Source: Brooklawnia sp963780175 (GTDB lineage Bacteria; Actinomycetota; Actinomycetes; Propionibacteriales; Propionibacteriaceae). From it: DNA of 64,000 nucleotides. Of this stretch, positions 25,692 to 34,258 are shown piece by piece (position 1 is the first letter of the stretch; every line of letters begins with the position of its first letter). Made by a program: the position numbers and the translations under genes. The notes beneath the pieces were generated by a model that was not told the origin of the DNA, did not search any database, and saw only the letters and a list, made by a program, of their open reading frames with translations. The stretch is from contig CAWAAT010000001.1 in the NCBI GenBank assembly GCA_963780175.1, positions 62,001-126,000 on the forward strand, read 5' to 3'.

Positions 25692-28541
25692 GTGACCGAC
25701 ACGACCTACGACCCCAAGCCCGACGCTGAGCCTGCCGCCGATCGCGGCCTGCGAATCGAGCGGGTCTTCACGTCCGAGGGCGTCCACCCCTACGACGAGG
25801 TCACCTGGGAACTGCGCGACGTCGTGCAGACCAACTGGAAGACCGGCGAGACCGTTTTCGAGCAGCGTGGGGTCGAGTTCCCCAGCTTCTGGAGCCTCAA
25901 CGCGTCCACCATCGTCACCACCAAGTACTTCCGAGGGGCGCCGGGCAGCGCCCAGCGTGAGGCCAGCCTGAAGACCCTGATCGATCGGGTGGTCGGCATG
26001 TACTGCAAGACCGGGCTGGAGGCCGGCTACTTCGCCTCTGCGCACGACGCCCAGGTGTTCGCCGACGAACTCACCTGGCTGCTGCTCAACCAGTTCTTCA
26101 GCTTCAACTCGCCGGTGTGGTTCAACGTGGGCACCGACGCCCCGCAGCAGGTCAGCGCGTGTTTCATCCTGTCGGTCGACGACTCGATGGAGTCGATCCT
26201 CAACTGGTACCGCGAAGAGGGAATGATCTTCAAGGGTGGCTCGGGTGCCGGGCTGAACCTGTCCCGGATTCGCTCCTCGAAGGAGTTGCTGCGCTCATCG
26301 GGAGGCACTGCGTCCGGGCCGGTCAGCTTCATGCGCGGCGCCGACGCCTCGGCGGGCACCATCAAGTCCGGTGGCGCCACCCGGCGTGCGGCCAAGATGG
26401 TCGTGCTGGACGTCGACCACCCCGACATCGAGGAGTTCGTCGAGACCAAGGCACGCGAGGAACGGAAGATCCGCGCCCTTCGTGACGCCGGCTTCGACAT
26501 GGACCTGGACGGCAAGGACATCACGTCGGTGCAGTACCAGAACGCCAACAACTCGGTGCGCGTCAGTGACGAGTTCATGCAGGCCGTCGTTGATGGTGAG
26601 AGCTTCGGGCTGCGCGCCCGGACGACCGGTGAGGTCATCGACAGGGTGGATGCCCGTGGCCTCTTCAACAAGATCGCCGAGGCTGCTTGGGCGTGTGCAG
26701 ACCCGGGGATGCAGTACGACGACACGATCAACGACTGGCACACCAATCCGGAGTCCGGGCGCATCACCGCGTCCAACCCGTGCTCGGAGTACATGAGCCT
26801 GGACAATTCCTCGTGCAACCTCGCGAGCCTCAACCTTTTGAAGTTCCTGAAGGACGACGACACCTTCGACGTGGCCCGTTTCACCAAGGCCGTCGAACTG
26901 ATCATCACCGCGATGGACATCTCGATCACTTTCGCCGACTTCCCGACCGAGGCGATCACCCAGACCACCCGCGACTACCGACAGTTGGGCATCGGCTACG
27001 CCAACCTCGGCGCGTTGCTGATGGCCCTGGGCCGGGGCTACGACTCTGACGGTGGACGCGCGCTGGCGGCAGCCATCACCTCGCTGATGACCGGTGTCGC
27101 GTACCGGCGTAGCGCCGAACTTGCTGCCGTGGTGGGCACATACTCGGGTTACGCGCGCAACGCAGACGCCCACAAGCGGGTGATGCGCAAGCACCAGACC
27201 GCTACCGACGACTTGCGGACCGTCCACTCGATCGACTCGGACGTTCGCCGGGCAGCTTCCGAGCAGTGGCGCCAGGTGGTCCGACTGGGTGAGCAGAATG
27301 GCTTCCGCAACGCCCAGGCGTCCCTGCTGGCGCCCACCGGCACCATCGGCTTCATGATGGACTGCGACACCACCGGTATCGAGCCGGACTTCTCGCTGGT
27401 CAAGTTCAAGAAGCTCGTCGGCGGCGGGTCGATGCAGATCGTCAACAACACGGTTCCGCGGGCGCTGCGCAACTTGGGTTACCGGCCCGATCAGGTGGAG
27501 GCGATCGTCACCTTCATCAGCGAGCACGGCAACATCCTGGGTGCCCCCGAGCTCAAGGCCGAGCATTATGACGTCTTCGACACCGCCATGGGTGTGCGCT
27601 CGATCAAGCCGATGGGCCACGTCCGGATGATGGCGGCGGTTCAACCCTTCCTGTCGGGAGCGATCAGCAAGACGGTCAACCTGCCTGAGTCTGCCGGCGT
27701 CGAGGACATCGCCGACGTCTACATGGAGGGCTGGCGTCTGGGGCTCAAGGCGATCGCGGTCTACCGGGACAACTGCAAGGTTGGCCAGCCGCTCAGTGAC
27801 GCCAAGGCCAAGACGCCTGACACCAAGACAGAAGCACCAGCCCCCGAGGTGCGTATCGAATACCGGCCGCGGCGACTTCGTCTGCCGAAGTCCCGGTCGG
27901 GGCGCACCACCAGCTTCTCGGTCGGGGGTGCCGAGGGTTACATGACCTCGGGTGCCTACGTTGATGGACGCCTGGGCGAGGTCTTCCTCAAACTCGGCAA
28001 GCAGGGTTCCACGTTGTCCGGCGTGATGGACGCCTTCTCGATCGCGGTCTCGATCGGCCTGCAGTACGGCGTGCCGCTGGAGAGCTTCGTGCAGAAGTTC
28101 ACCAACCTCAAGTTCGAGCCGGCCGGCATGACCGACGACCCGGACATCCGGATCGCCCAGTCGATCATGGACTACATCTTCCGTCGTCTTGCTCTGGACT
28201 ACCTCAGCTACGACGAGCGCGCCGAGCTGGGCATCTACACCGCGGCAGAACGGGCCCGCTACGTGGAGACCGGCAGCTACTTGTCCGAGGAGGACGAGGC
28301 GCAGATGCCAGAGTCGCAACAGCTCAAGAACGACGCCGGGGACAACCTCCGGGTTGACGCGGGCGGGCCGTTGCAGCCCAGTCTGATCGACGCCCAGCCG
28401 CACACCACCAGCGAGCTGATGGAGGCGATCACCGGGCTGGCCGTGGACGCGCCGCTGTGCCTGACCTGCGGCACGAAGATGCGGCCCTCGGGCAGCTGCT
28501 ACGTCTGCGAGGGCTGCGGCTCGACCAGCGGCTGCAGCTGA
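25692..28541 (+). CDS. nrdJ: Adenosylcobalamin-dependent (class II) ribonucleoside-diphosphate reductase
   Basis: A 949-residue class II reductase that makes deoxyribonucleotides using adenosylcobalamin as radical source. NSPVWFNVG and SACFILSVDD contain the first redox cysteine. NPCSEYMSLDNSSCNLASLNL contains the Cys-x-Glu active-site loop. The middle has LAPTGTIGFMMDCDTTGIEP. The C-terminus is a zinc-ribbon-like tail (CLTCGTKM, SCYVCEGCG) ending in a redox Cys pair region. It starts with GTG after AGGAGAACACC. No class I reductase appears in the window. B12 dependence fits a cobalamin-producing lineage. No cobalamin riboswitch was recognised upstream. Confidence 0.95.
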   Translation: MTDTTYDPKPDAEPAADRGLRIERVFTSEGVHPYDEVTWELRDVVQTNWKTGETVFEQRGVEFPSFWSLNASTIVTTKYFRGAPGSAQREASLKTLIDRVVGMYCKTGLEAGYFASAHDAQVFADELTWLLLNQFFSFNSPVWFNVGTDAPQQVSACFILSVDDSMESILNWYREEGMIFKGGSGAGLNLSRIRSSKELLRSSGGTASGPVSFMRGADASAGTIKSGGATRRAAKMVVLDVDHPDIEEFVETKAREERKIRALRDAGFDMDLDGKDITSVQYQNANNSVRVSDEFMQAVVDGESFGLRARTTGEVIDRVDARGLFNKIAEAAWACADPGMQYDDTINDWHTNPESGRITASNPCSEYMSLDNSSCNLASLNLLKFLKDDDTFDVARFTKAVELIITAMDISITFADFPTEAITQTTRDYRQLGIGYANLGALLMALGRGYDSDGGRALAAAITSLMTGVAYRRSAELAAVVGTYSGYARNADAHKRVMRKHQTATDDLRTVHSIDSDVRRAASEQWRQVVRLGEQNGFRNAQASLLAPTGTIGFMMDCDTTGIEPDFSLVKFKKLVGGGSMQIVNNTVPRALRNLGYRPDQVEAIVTFISEHGNILGAPELKAEHYDVFDTAMGVRSIKPMGHVRMMAAVQPFLSGAISKTVNLPESAGVEDIADVYMEGWRLGLKAIAVYRDNCKVGQPLSDAKAKTPDTKTEAPAPEVRIEYRPRRLRLPKSRSGRTTSFSVGGAEGYMTSGAYVDGRLGEVFLKLGKQGSTLSGVMDAFSIAVSIGLQYGVPLESFVQKFTNLKFEPAGMTDDPDIRIAQSIMDYIFRRLALDYLSYDERAELGIYTAAERARYVETGSYLSEEDEAQMPESQQLKNDAGDNLRVDAGGPLQPSLIDAQPHTTSELMEAITGLAVDAPLCLTCGTKMRPSGSCYVCEGCGSTSGCS

Positions 28542-28579
28542 ACGCAGCCGCTGGATAGAGGCGGACGTTTGCCCGTGGC

Positions 28580-28613
28580 TTCCGGCCCCAGTGCCCACGC
28601 ACTGGGGCCGGAA
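28580..28613 (+). terminator. Strong hairpin terminator after nrdJ
   Basis: A perfect 15-base stem TTCCGGCCCCAGTGC / GCACTGGGGCCGGAA with a 4-base loop lies 38 bases after the nrdJ stop. No T run follows, as is typical of actinobacterial terminators. Confidence 0.88.
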
Positions 28614-28673
28614 CGGCTGGGCGACTCGACTGCCATACAATCAGGGGTCTGCAAGAACTGTGAGAGGAACATC

Positions 28674-29573
28674 ATGCGCCGAATTGTGGCTGCGGGCCTG
28701 CTGGCCGCGCTCACCCTGACTGCCTGCGGCGGTCAGTCCACCTCATCCCCCTCGAGCTCCGAGACCGACCTGAGCTATGACGTCACGGCAGTACAGAAGG
28801 ACGAGGCCATCGCCGCGATGTTGCCTGAGGAGATCCGTAGTGAAGGCGTGCTGGTCATCGGCGCAGCCATCGACTACGCGCCGGCGGAGTTCCGCGCCGA
28901 CGACCTGCAGACCGCCATCGGCTATGACGTCGACATGGGCAAGGCTCTTGGCAAGGTGCTGGGCGTCGAGACCGAGGTCAGCGCAGCCGAGTTCGCATCC
29001 CTGCTGCCCGGCATGGGGTCCAAGTACGACATCGGCATCTCATCGTTCACCATCACCGAAGAGCGGATGGCGAACTACAACATGATCTCCTACATCATGG
29101 TGGGCTCGTCGTACGCGGTGCAGAAGGGTAACCCGAAGGGCTTCAACCCCGACGACGTCTGCGGCCAGATGATCGGCGTCCAGACCGGCACCTACCAGGA
29201 GACCGAACTGGAGGGGTTCTCGAAGCAGTGCACCGACGGGGGCAAGGAAGCCATCGAAATCCTCAGCTACGGCGTCCAGTCCGATGTGACCACGAACTTG
29301 GCCGGCGGCAAGATCGCGGCCTTCTACGCGGACTCCACCGTCGCCGACTACTCCGTGGCCCTCACCAACGACCAACTTGAGGTCATCGGGGGAGTGCGCG
29401 ACGCGGCCCCGCAGGGCATCGTCGTGTCGAAGGACAACCAGGAGCTGACCCAAGCCGTGCAAGGCGCCATGCAGAAGCTGATGGATGACGGGGTGTGGGT
29501 CGAGATCCTGGCGAGCTGGGGCGTCAGTGAGGATGCGGCGCTAACCAAGGCCGAGCTGAACCCGAAGGCGTGA
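28674..29573 (+). CDS. Amino-acid ABC transporter substrate-binding lipoprotein
   Basis: A 299-residue periplasmic-binding-protein family 3 lipoprotein. The signal peptide ends in the lipobox LTAC with Cys18 as lipid anchor. The mature part has the SBP_bac_3 pattern: RSEGVLVIGAAIDYAPAEFR, GYDVDMGKALGKVLG, the DIGISSFTITEERMANYN block and DDVCGQMIGVQTGTYQE. It captures a polar amino acid outside the membrane and hands it to the permease 8 bases downstream. The exact ligand cannot be read from the sequence. The ATG at 28674 follows GAGAGGAAC and directly starts the signal peptide. Confidence 0.92.
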   Translation: MRRIVAAGLLAALTLTACGGQSTSSPSSSETDLSYDVTAVQKDEAIAAMLPEEIRSEGVLVIGAAIDYAPAEFRADDLQTAIGYDVDMGKALGKVLGVETEVSAAEFASLLPGMGSKYDIGISSFTITEERMANYNMISYIMVGSSYAVQKGNPKGFNPDDVCGQMIGVQTGTYQETELEGFSKQCTDGGKEAIEILSYGVQSDVTTNLAGGKIAAFYADSTVADYSVALTNDQLEVIGGVRDAAPQGIVVSKDNQELTQAVQGAMQKLMDDGVWVEILASWGVSEDAALTKAELNPKA

Positions 29574-29580
29574 CGGCGCC

Positions 29581-30528
29581 GTGGCCTCTGAGGCACCCGA
29601 GCTGATCAACGCTCGCCCGGTCTTCAGACTCGATCTGTGGATCTGGGCGGGCGTGATCGTCGTCCTTGCGGCGATGCTCGTGCATGGACTGCTCACCAAC
29701 CCCAACTACCGTTGGGACGTCGTCGCGCAATTCCTGTTCGACTCGCGGGTGTTCAGCGGCCTGGGCTGGACCCTGTTGCTGACGGTGGCGGCGATGGCCT
29801 TGGGGATCACCCTGGCTGTGACCAGCGCGATCATGCGGATGGGCACCAACCCCATCTTGCGCGGGGTCTCCTGGGTCTACATCTGGTTCTTCCGCGGGAC
29901 TCCCATCTACACCCAACTGGTGTTCTGGGGCCTGCTGCCGGTGCTGTACCCCCGCCTGAGTCTCGGGGTGCCGTTCGGCCCCGAATTCCTTGTCTTCACC
30001 ACGCAGGACGTGATCAACGCCAGTGTGGGGGCCGTGCTGGGCCTGGGCCTGAACGAGGGCGCCTACCTGTCCGAGATCGTGCGGTCCGGGTTGAACTCGG
30101 TCGACAAGGGCCAATGGGAGGCGGCGACCGCCCTGGGCATGAAGCGGAGCACGGTGCTGCGGCGCATCATCATTCCCCAGGCCATGCGGGTCATCGTGCC
30201 GCCCACCGGCAACGAGACGATCTCGATGCTGAAGACGACGTCGTTGGTGCTCGCGGTGCCGTTCACGATGGAGTTGACATTCGTCACCAACGCGATCGGC
30301 AACAAGAACTTCCTGCCGGTTCCTCTGCTGCTGGTCGCCGCGATCTACTACCTCACCATCACCTCGATCCTGATGGTCGGCCAGCACTACCTCGAGAGGT
30401 ACTACGGGCGAGGCTTCGACGGCGAGCAGACCACCCCGGGTCGTTTACGCGGGGTCTCCCGGCGTCAGCAGGCGATCATGGCAGCAGGGACGATTCACGA
30501 GACCCCGAATCTGGACGTGACGCCGTGA
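29581..30528 (+). CDS. Amino-acid ABC transporter permease
   Basis: A 315-residue HisM/GlnP-type permease with five to six membrane segments. The EAA loop that contacts the ATPase is WEAATALGMKRSTVLRRIIIP at about residue 180. The WFFRGTPIYTQLVFWG block is typical of polar amino-acid permeases. It starts with GTG 7 bases after the binding-protein stop and ends overlapping the ATPase start as GTGA. The C-terminal about 45 residues after the last helix form a longer cytoplasmic tail than usual. Confidence 0.93.
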   Translation: MASEAPELINARPVFRLDLWIWAGVIVVLAAMLVHGLLTNPNYRWDVVAQFLFDSRVFSGLGWTLLLTVAAMALGITLAVTSAIMRMGTNPILRGVSWVYIWFFRGTPIYTQLVFWGLLPVLYPRLSLGVPFGPEFLVFTTQDVINASVGAVLGLGLNEGAYLSEIVRSGLNSVDKGQWEAATALGMKRSTVLRRIIIPQAMRVIVPPTGNETISMLKTTSLVLAVPFTMELTFVTNAIGNKNFLPVPLLLVAAIYYLTITSILMVGQHYLERYYGRGFDGEQTTPGRLRGVSRRQQAIMAAGTIHETPNLDVTP

Positions 30529-31331
30529 GCACACCTGCTGGCGGGCAGCACGCGACGAATGTGCCCATGGTCGAGGTCAAGGACGTCCACAAGTTCTTCG
30601 GTGAACTGCACGTGCTGAAGGGCATCGACCTGGTGGTACAGCGTGGTGAGGTGTGCGTCCTGCTGGGCCCGTCCGGGTCGGGCAAGTCGACCCTGATCCG
30701 CTGCATCCACGAGATGGAGCAGATCAACGCGGGACGCCTGTACGTCGATGGTGAGTTGATGGGCCTGCGCGAGGTGACCGCGAATGGACGCACCGTTCTG
30801 CACCGGTTGGGTGATTCAGAGGTCGCCCGTCAGCGGTCCAGGATCGGCATGGTCTTCCAGCGCTTCAACCTGTTCCCGCACATGACTGCCCTCCAGAACG
30901 TGATGGAGGCCCCGCGTCAGGTCAAGGGGCACTCGAAGACGGACGCGGAGGCCCTCGCCAGAGCTCAGTTGGCCAAGGTCGGTCTGACCGATCGCGCCGA
31001 CCATTACCCGGCGCAGTTGTCGGGTGGCCAGCAGCAACGAGTCGCGATCGCCCGCGCGTTGGCCATGGAGCCGGACCTCATGCTGTTCGATGAACCTACG
31101 TCGGCGCTCGACCCTGAGCTTGTCGGCGAGGTGCTGAGTGTCATGCGTGACCTCGCTGCCAGCGGCATGACCATGATCGTGGTCACCCACGAGGTGGGCT
31201 TCGCCCGAGAGGTGGCCGACCAGGTCGTCTTCATGGACGATGGCATGGTCGTTGAGCGGGGCTCGGCTACCCAGGTCATCGACCATCCAAAGCAGAGCCG
31301 TACCCAGGACTTCTTCGGCAAGGTGCTCTAG
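30525..31331 (+). CDS. Amino-acid ABC transporter ATP-binding protein
   Basis: A 268-residue GlnQ/HisP-type ATPase. Walker A GPSGSGKST is at about residues 48-56, the signature LSGGQQQRVAIARA at about 166, Walker B LMLFDEPTSALDPE follows, and the H-loop is VVTHEVGFA. It powers the permease encoded just upstream, to which it is coupled by a 4-base overlap. An insertion of about 15 residues after VDGELMGL (a variable region before the Q-loop MVFQRFNLFPHMT) is common in this subfamily. The gene ends the three-gene operon. Confidence 0.94.
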   Translation: MSTPAGGQHATNVPMVEVKDVHKFFGELHVLKGIDLVVQRGEVCVLLGPSGSGKSTLIRCIHEMEQINAGRLYVDGELMGLREVTANGRTVLHRLGDSEVARQRSRIGMVFQRFNLFPHMTALQNVMEAPRQVKGHSKTDAEALARAQLAKVGLTDRADHYPAQLSGGQQQRVAIARALAMEPDLMLFDEPTSALDPELVGEVLSVMRDLAASGMTMIVVTHEVGFAREVADQVVFMDDGMVVERGSATQVIDHPKQSRTQDFFGKVL

Positions 31332-31369
31332 CGCCCCCGCACGACTCGCTCCACGGTAGCCTGACGGCC

Positions 31370-32641
31370 ATGACGGTTCCGCGCATTGGCAAACCCTTCG
31401 CGGTGCTGCTAGCCACTTTGCTCATCGCGGCCTGCTCGTCCGGCACCCCGACGCACGGGCTCCTGAAGCCAAGCGGGCAGCTTCCCCGGGTGCAACGGCT
31501 GGACGCGTCCCAGGTGCAGCATTTCGACGAGGTCGTCACCGCCATCGACGAAGTCGGTTTCGCACTGCTGTCCGGGGCGCCGCCCGACGAGAACCAGGTG
31601 ACCTCACCGCTGTCCCTTGCCATCGCGCTGAGCATGTTGGGTGAGGCCATGAGCCCCGATGCTGATGCCGAACTGGCGGTGCTCCTGGGGGCAGCAGGTC
31701 AGGACCGCACCGAGGCCGTCAACGCGCTGAGTTCCCTTGTCGTCCGCTACGACGGCGACCCGAAGAAGTTCGATGCGAAGAAGCCGCCTGAGGTGCCTTT
31801 CGTACACATCGCCAACAACGTGGTGGTCAATGAGGGTTTCCCGGTGCACAACGACTACCTGATTGCGCTGCATGAGTGGTACGACGCCTCCTCTTACCAG
31901 GCCGACCTCAGCGGTGCCGCGGGCAAGAAGGTGTTGGACGACTGGGTGAAGTACCACACCGCCGAGCTCATCAAGCAGAGCGCGATCGAGCCCGACCCTG
32001 ACCTGCAACTGGTACTGCAGAGCGCGATCCTCTTCGGGGCGTCCTGGGCGGCGCCATTCGAGGCGGCCCAGACGTTCCCGGCCGAGTTCACCACCCCCGG
32101 TGGGCCTGTGCAGGTTGACACCATGCACGCCACCATGTGGCTGCGCTACGCGCAGGCGGACGGCTGGGCGGCCGTCGTTCTGCCCTACACGACCGGCTTC
32201 GAGGCAGTTGTGCTGTTGCCTCCGCTGGGCACAGACCCGGCCACGATCTCCAAGCAGACCCGCCACGACCTCCGCGACCAGCTCGCCAACAGCCGAACCG
32301 ACGCCGTCCAGATCGCCCTGCCGAAGCTCGACATCGCATCCAGACTCGACCTGACCGACCCGCTGAGGGCGATGGGGCTGACCCTCATCTTCGATGACGA
32401 CACCTCCCTGCCCGGCATCACCGATCAAGCCGTGGTGGTCGGTCAGGCCGTCCAGCAGGGCGTCCTGGTGGTCGACGAGCAGGGCACCATCGCCGCGGCG
32501 GTCACCGAGATCGGAGTCGACACCACCGCCGAAGTGTCGTCGAAGCAGTTCGTCGTGGATCGTCCGTTCGGTTTCGTCGTCCAGGAGACGTATACCGGCG
32601 TCGACCTGTTCAACGCCGCCATCCACGACCCGCGGGGCTGA
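31370..32641 (+). CDS. Lipoprotein serpin (serine-protease inhibitor family)
   Basis: A 423-residue serpin with an N-terminal signal peptide and lipobox LIAAC (Cys22), so it should be anchored outside the cytoplasmic membrane. Serpin blocks include NQVTSPLSLAIALSMLGEA, LFGASWAAPF, the TMHATMW strand and a C-terminal VDRPFGFVVQET. The reactive-loop hinge EQGTIAAAVT keeps the Gly-Thr and small-residue pattern of inhibitory serpins. The scissile bond falls near Thr-Thr-Ala, which suggests elastase- or subtilisin-like targets (inference). A TAGCCT -10 hexamer at 31357-31362 lies 7 bases before the ATG, so the message is probably leaderless. It is convergent with azlD. Confidence 0.9.
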   Translation: MTVPRIGKPFAVLLATLLIAACSSGTPTHGLLKPSGQLPRVQRLDASQVQHFDEVVTAIDEVGFALLSGAPPDENQVTSPLSLAIALSMLGEAMSPDADAELAVLLGAAGQDRTEAVNALSSLVVRYDGDPKKFDAKKPPEVPFVHIANNVVVNEGFPVHNDYLIALHEWYDASSYQADLSGAAGKKVLDDWVKYHTAELIKQSAIEPDPDLQLVLQSAILFGASWAAPFEAAQTFPAEFTTPGGPVQVDTMHATMWLRYAQADGWAAVVLPYTTGFEAVVLLPPLGTDPATISKQTRHDLRDQLANSRTDAVQIALPKLDIASRLDLTDPLRAMGLTLIFDDDTSLPGITDQAVVVGQAVQQGVLVVDEQGTIAAAVTEIGVDTTAEVSSKQFVVDRPFGFVVQETYTGVDLFNAAIHDPRG

Positions 32642-32652
32642 CCCGGCGCGCG

Positions 32653-32964
32653 TCACGGCAGCCCTGCGAGCCGACCCAACGCCGCCACCGCGGCACCGAT
32701 GATCACCACCAGCAGGAACGGCGCCCTGAGCCACAGCGCCAAGCCGGCCGCGACCAACGACAGCGCGCGGGAGTCGAGCGCCAGCGACTGACCGGATGCG
32801 AAGGCGTTGGTGGCCACCAATGCGGCCAGCAGACCGATCGTCATGGCTCGGCTGACGCGCTGGAAACCTTCCGACTCCAGCAGCGAGTGCGGCACCAGGT
32901 AGCCGGCCAACTTGGTCACGAACGCCACCAGACTGGCCACGATGATCCAACCCCACAGGCTCAT
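32653..32964 (-). CDS. azlD: Branched-chain amino-acid export subunit AzlD-like
   Basis: A 103-residue membrane protein with four hydrophobic helices, matching AzlD (MSLWGWIIVASLVAFVTKLA; a central Arg-Ala-Met-Thr; LWLRAPFLLVVIIG). With AzlC it forms a two-subunit exporter for branched-chain amino acids or analogues. Its ATG overlaps the azlC stop as ATGA, so translation is coupled. The substrate is inferred from the family. Confidence 0.88.
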   Translation of the reverse strand: MSLWGWIIVASLVAFVTKLAGYLVPHSLLESEGFQRVSRAMTIGLLAALVATNAFASGQSLALDSRALSLVAAGLALWLRAPFLLVVIIGAAVAALGRLAGLP

Positions 32965-33623
32965 GCGGGCCGCTTCCGCCAGTGCAGCACGACCGCCACC
33001 AACCCGGCCGCCAGCAGCGGGATCCCCGGAGGGGCGAACGGCACGGCGATCACCGTCACCAGGGCGCAGGCGACGGCCAGGCCGGCCGCGTCCCAGCTGC
33101 GCAGCCGCGGCCACAGCAGACCGAGAAATGCGGCCACCGCGGCCCCGTCCAACCCCCACGTCCGCGGGTCACCCATGGCGTCCCCCGCCCACGCGCCGAC
33201 GAAGGTGAACAGGTTCCACAGGGTCCACACCCCCACTCCGGCGGTCCAGAAGCCGATGCGGCGCTCGCGCGGGTCGTCCTGGGCCATCGAGGTGGCGAAT
33301 GACTCGTCGATCGACAGGTGGGCCATCAGGGGTTTCATCACACCGACAGGGGAGAGTACCGAATTCAATTGCGCACCGTAGACGGCGTTCCGGACGCCCA
33401 GCAGGCTGGCCGCGGCCAGCGCGGCAGCCCCGCCGCCGCCCAGCGTTCCGACGAAGGCGAACTGCGAACCGCCGGTGAACATGACCGCGCTGAGTGCTTG
33501 GGTTTGAAGCCGGTCGAGCCCCGCCGCGACCGCCAAGGCCCCGAATGAGATGCCGTAGAGCCCGGTGGCGATGGACACCGACAGGCCCATCCGGACGGCG
33601 GGGCTGCCCGATGGGCGGGTCAC
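32961..33623 (-). CDS. azlC: Branched-chain amino-acid export subunit AzlC-like
   Basis: A 220-residue AzlC with six to seven membrane segments. Typical blocks are GISFGALAVAAGL, the FTGGSQFAFVG motif, RNAVYGAQLNSVLSP and HLSIDESFATS. The GTG start at 33623 overlaps the stop of the upstream DedA gene as GTGA. The three genes dedA-like, azlC and azlD are therefore one translationally coupled unit. The link between a DedA protein and an AzlCD exporter is unusual. Confidence 0.9.
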   Translation of the reverse strand: MTRPSGSPAVRMGLSVSIATGLYGISFGALAVAAGLDRLQTQALSAVMFTGGSQFAFVGTLGGGGAAALAAASLLGVRNAVYGAQLNSVLSPVGVMKPLMAHLSIDESFATSMAQDDPRERRIGFWTAGVGVWTLWNLFTFVGAWAGDAMGDPRTWGLDGAAVAAFLGLLWPRLRSWDAAGLAVACALVTVIAVPFAPPGIPLLAAGLVAVVLHWRKRPA

Positions 33624-34135
33624 CGGGCGGCTGGCTCGGCCGCCGAGGTGGCCGCGGAGGGGCTGCTCTCCTGGGCCCGAATGCGACGCCACAGCACGAA
33701 TCCGACCAACGCCGAGATCAGCGCTGCGGTGCCCACTATCGCCAGGACGGGGGAGACGCGGTACAGGGCGAGCCACAGCTCGACGCCGACGAAGCCGACG
33801 GTGCCGTACAGCAGGGACCACAGGGTTGCGCCGGTGACAAGGGCGGGGATGAAGCGTCGAAGAGGCATTCTCAACGTTCCGGCCGCCAGGAGAACCATGG
33901 TCTGGAAGCCGACGGTCAGGAAGCAGATCGCCACCACGGGGGCGCCGTAGCGGGCGACCAGTTCTCTTGCCCGGGCGAAGCGTGGACCCTGCATGCGGGC
34001 TGCGAACCTGGTCCGCGAGACGCCGGCGATCAGCCCGCGGCCGATCGCGTAGGTGGCGCTGGCCCGGGCGAAGACGATACAGAACAGCGCGGCGTAGACA
34101 ACGAGTCGCGGGGCGTCCCAAGCCAGCGGGTTCAC
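33620..34135 (-). CDS. DedA/VTT-domain membrane protein
   Basis: A 171-residue protein of the SNARE-associated (VTT/DedA) family. Typical features are ARASATYAIGRGLIAG, a re-entrant region RYGAPVVAICFLTVGFQTM and the helix TLRMPLRRFIPALVTGATLW. DedA proteins include lipid-carrier translocases such as UptA, but the substrate here is unknown. The GTG at 34135 has GGAGG five bases upstream and is preferred over the TTG at 34147. It heads the operon with azlCD. Confidence 0.82.
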   Translation of the reverse strand: MNPLAWDAPRLVVYAALFCIVFARASATYAIGRGLIAGVSRTRFAARMQGPRFARARELVARYGAPVVAICFLTVGFQTMVLLAAGTLRMPLRRFIPALVTGATLWSLLYGTVGFVGVELWLALYRVSPVLAIVGTAALISALVGFVLWRRIRAQESSPSAATSAAEPAAR

Positions 34136-34258
34136 AGCCACCTCCAATCGGTTGATTCGTCCACCTTACCGGGTGGGCGGGTGCGCCAGCGGGTCGTCAT
34201 CGGCCAGTAGGCGGCCCACTTGGGGAGCGGCGGCGCCCAGCAGATAGGCTGCGCCTTT

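Noticed and set aside
26295..28640. Very long open frame antisense to nrdJ, and similar ones opposite DUF368 (59331-60998) and parC (61677-63623)
   Set aside because: High GC3 removes stops from antisense frames; the translations have no family motifs, while the sense strands encode clear conserved enzymes.
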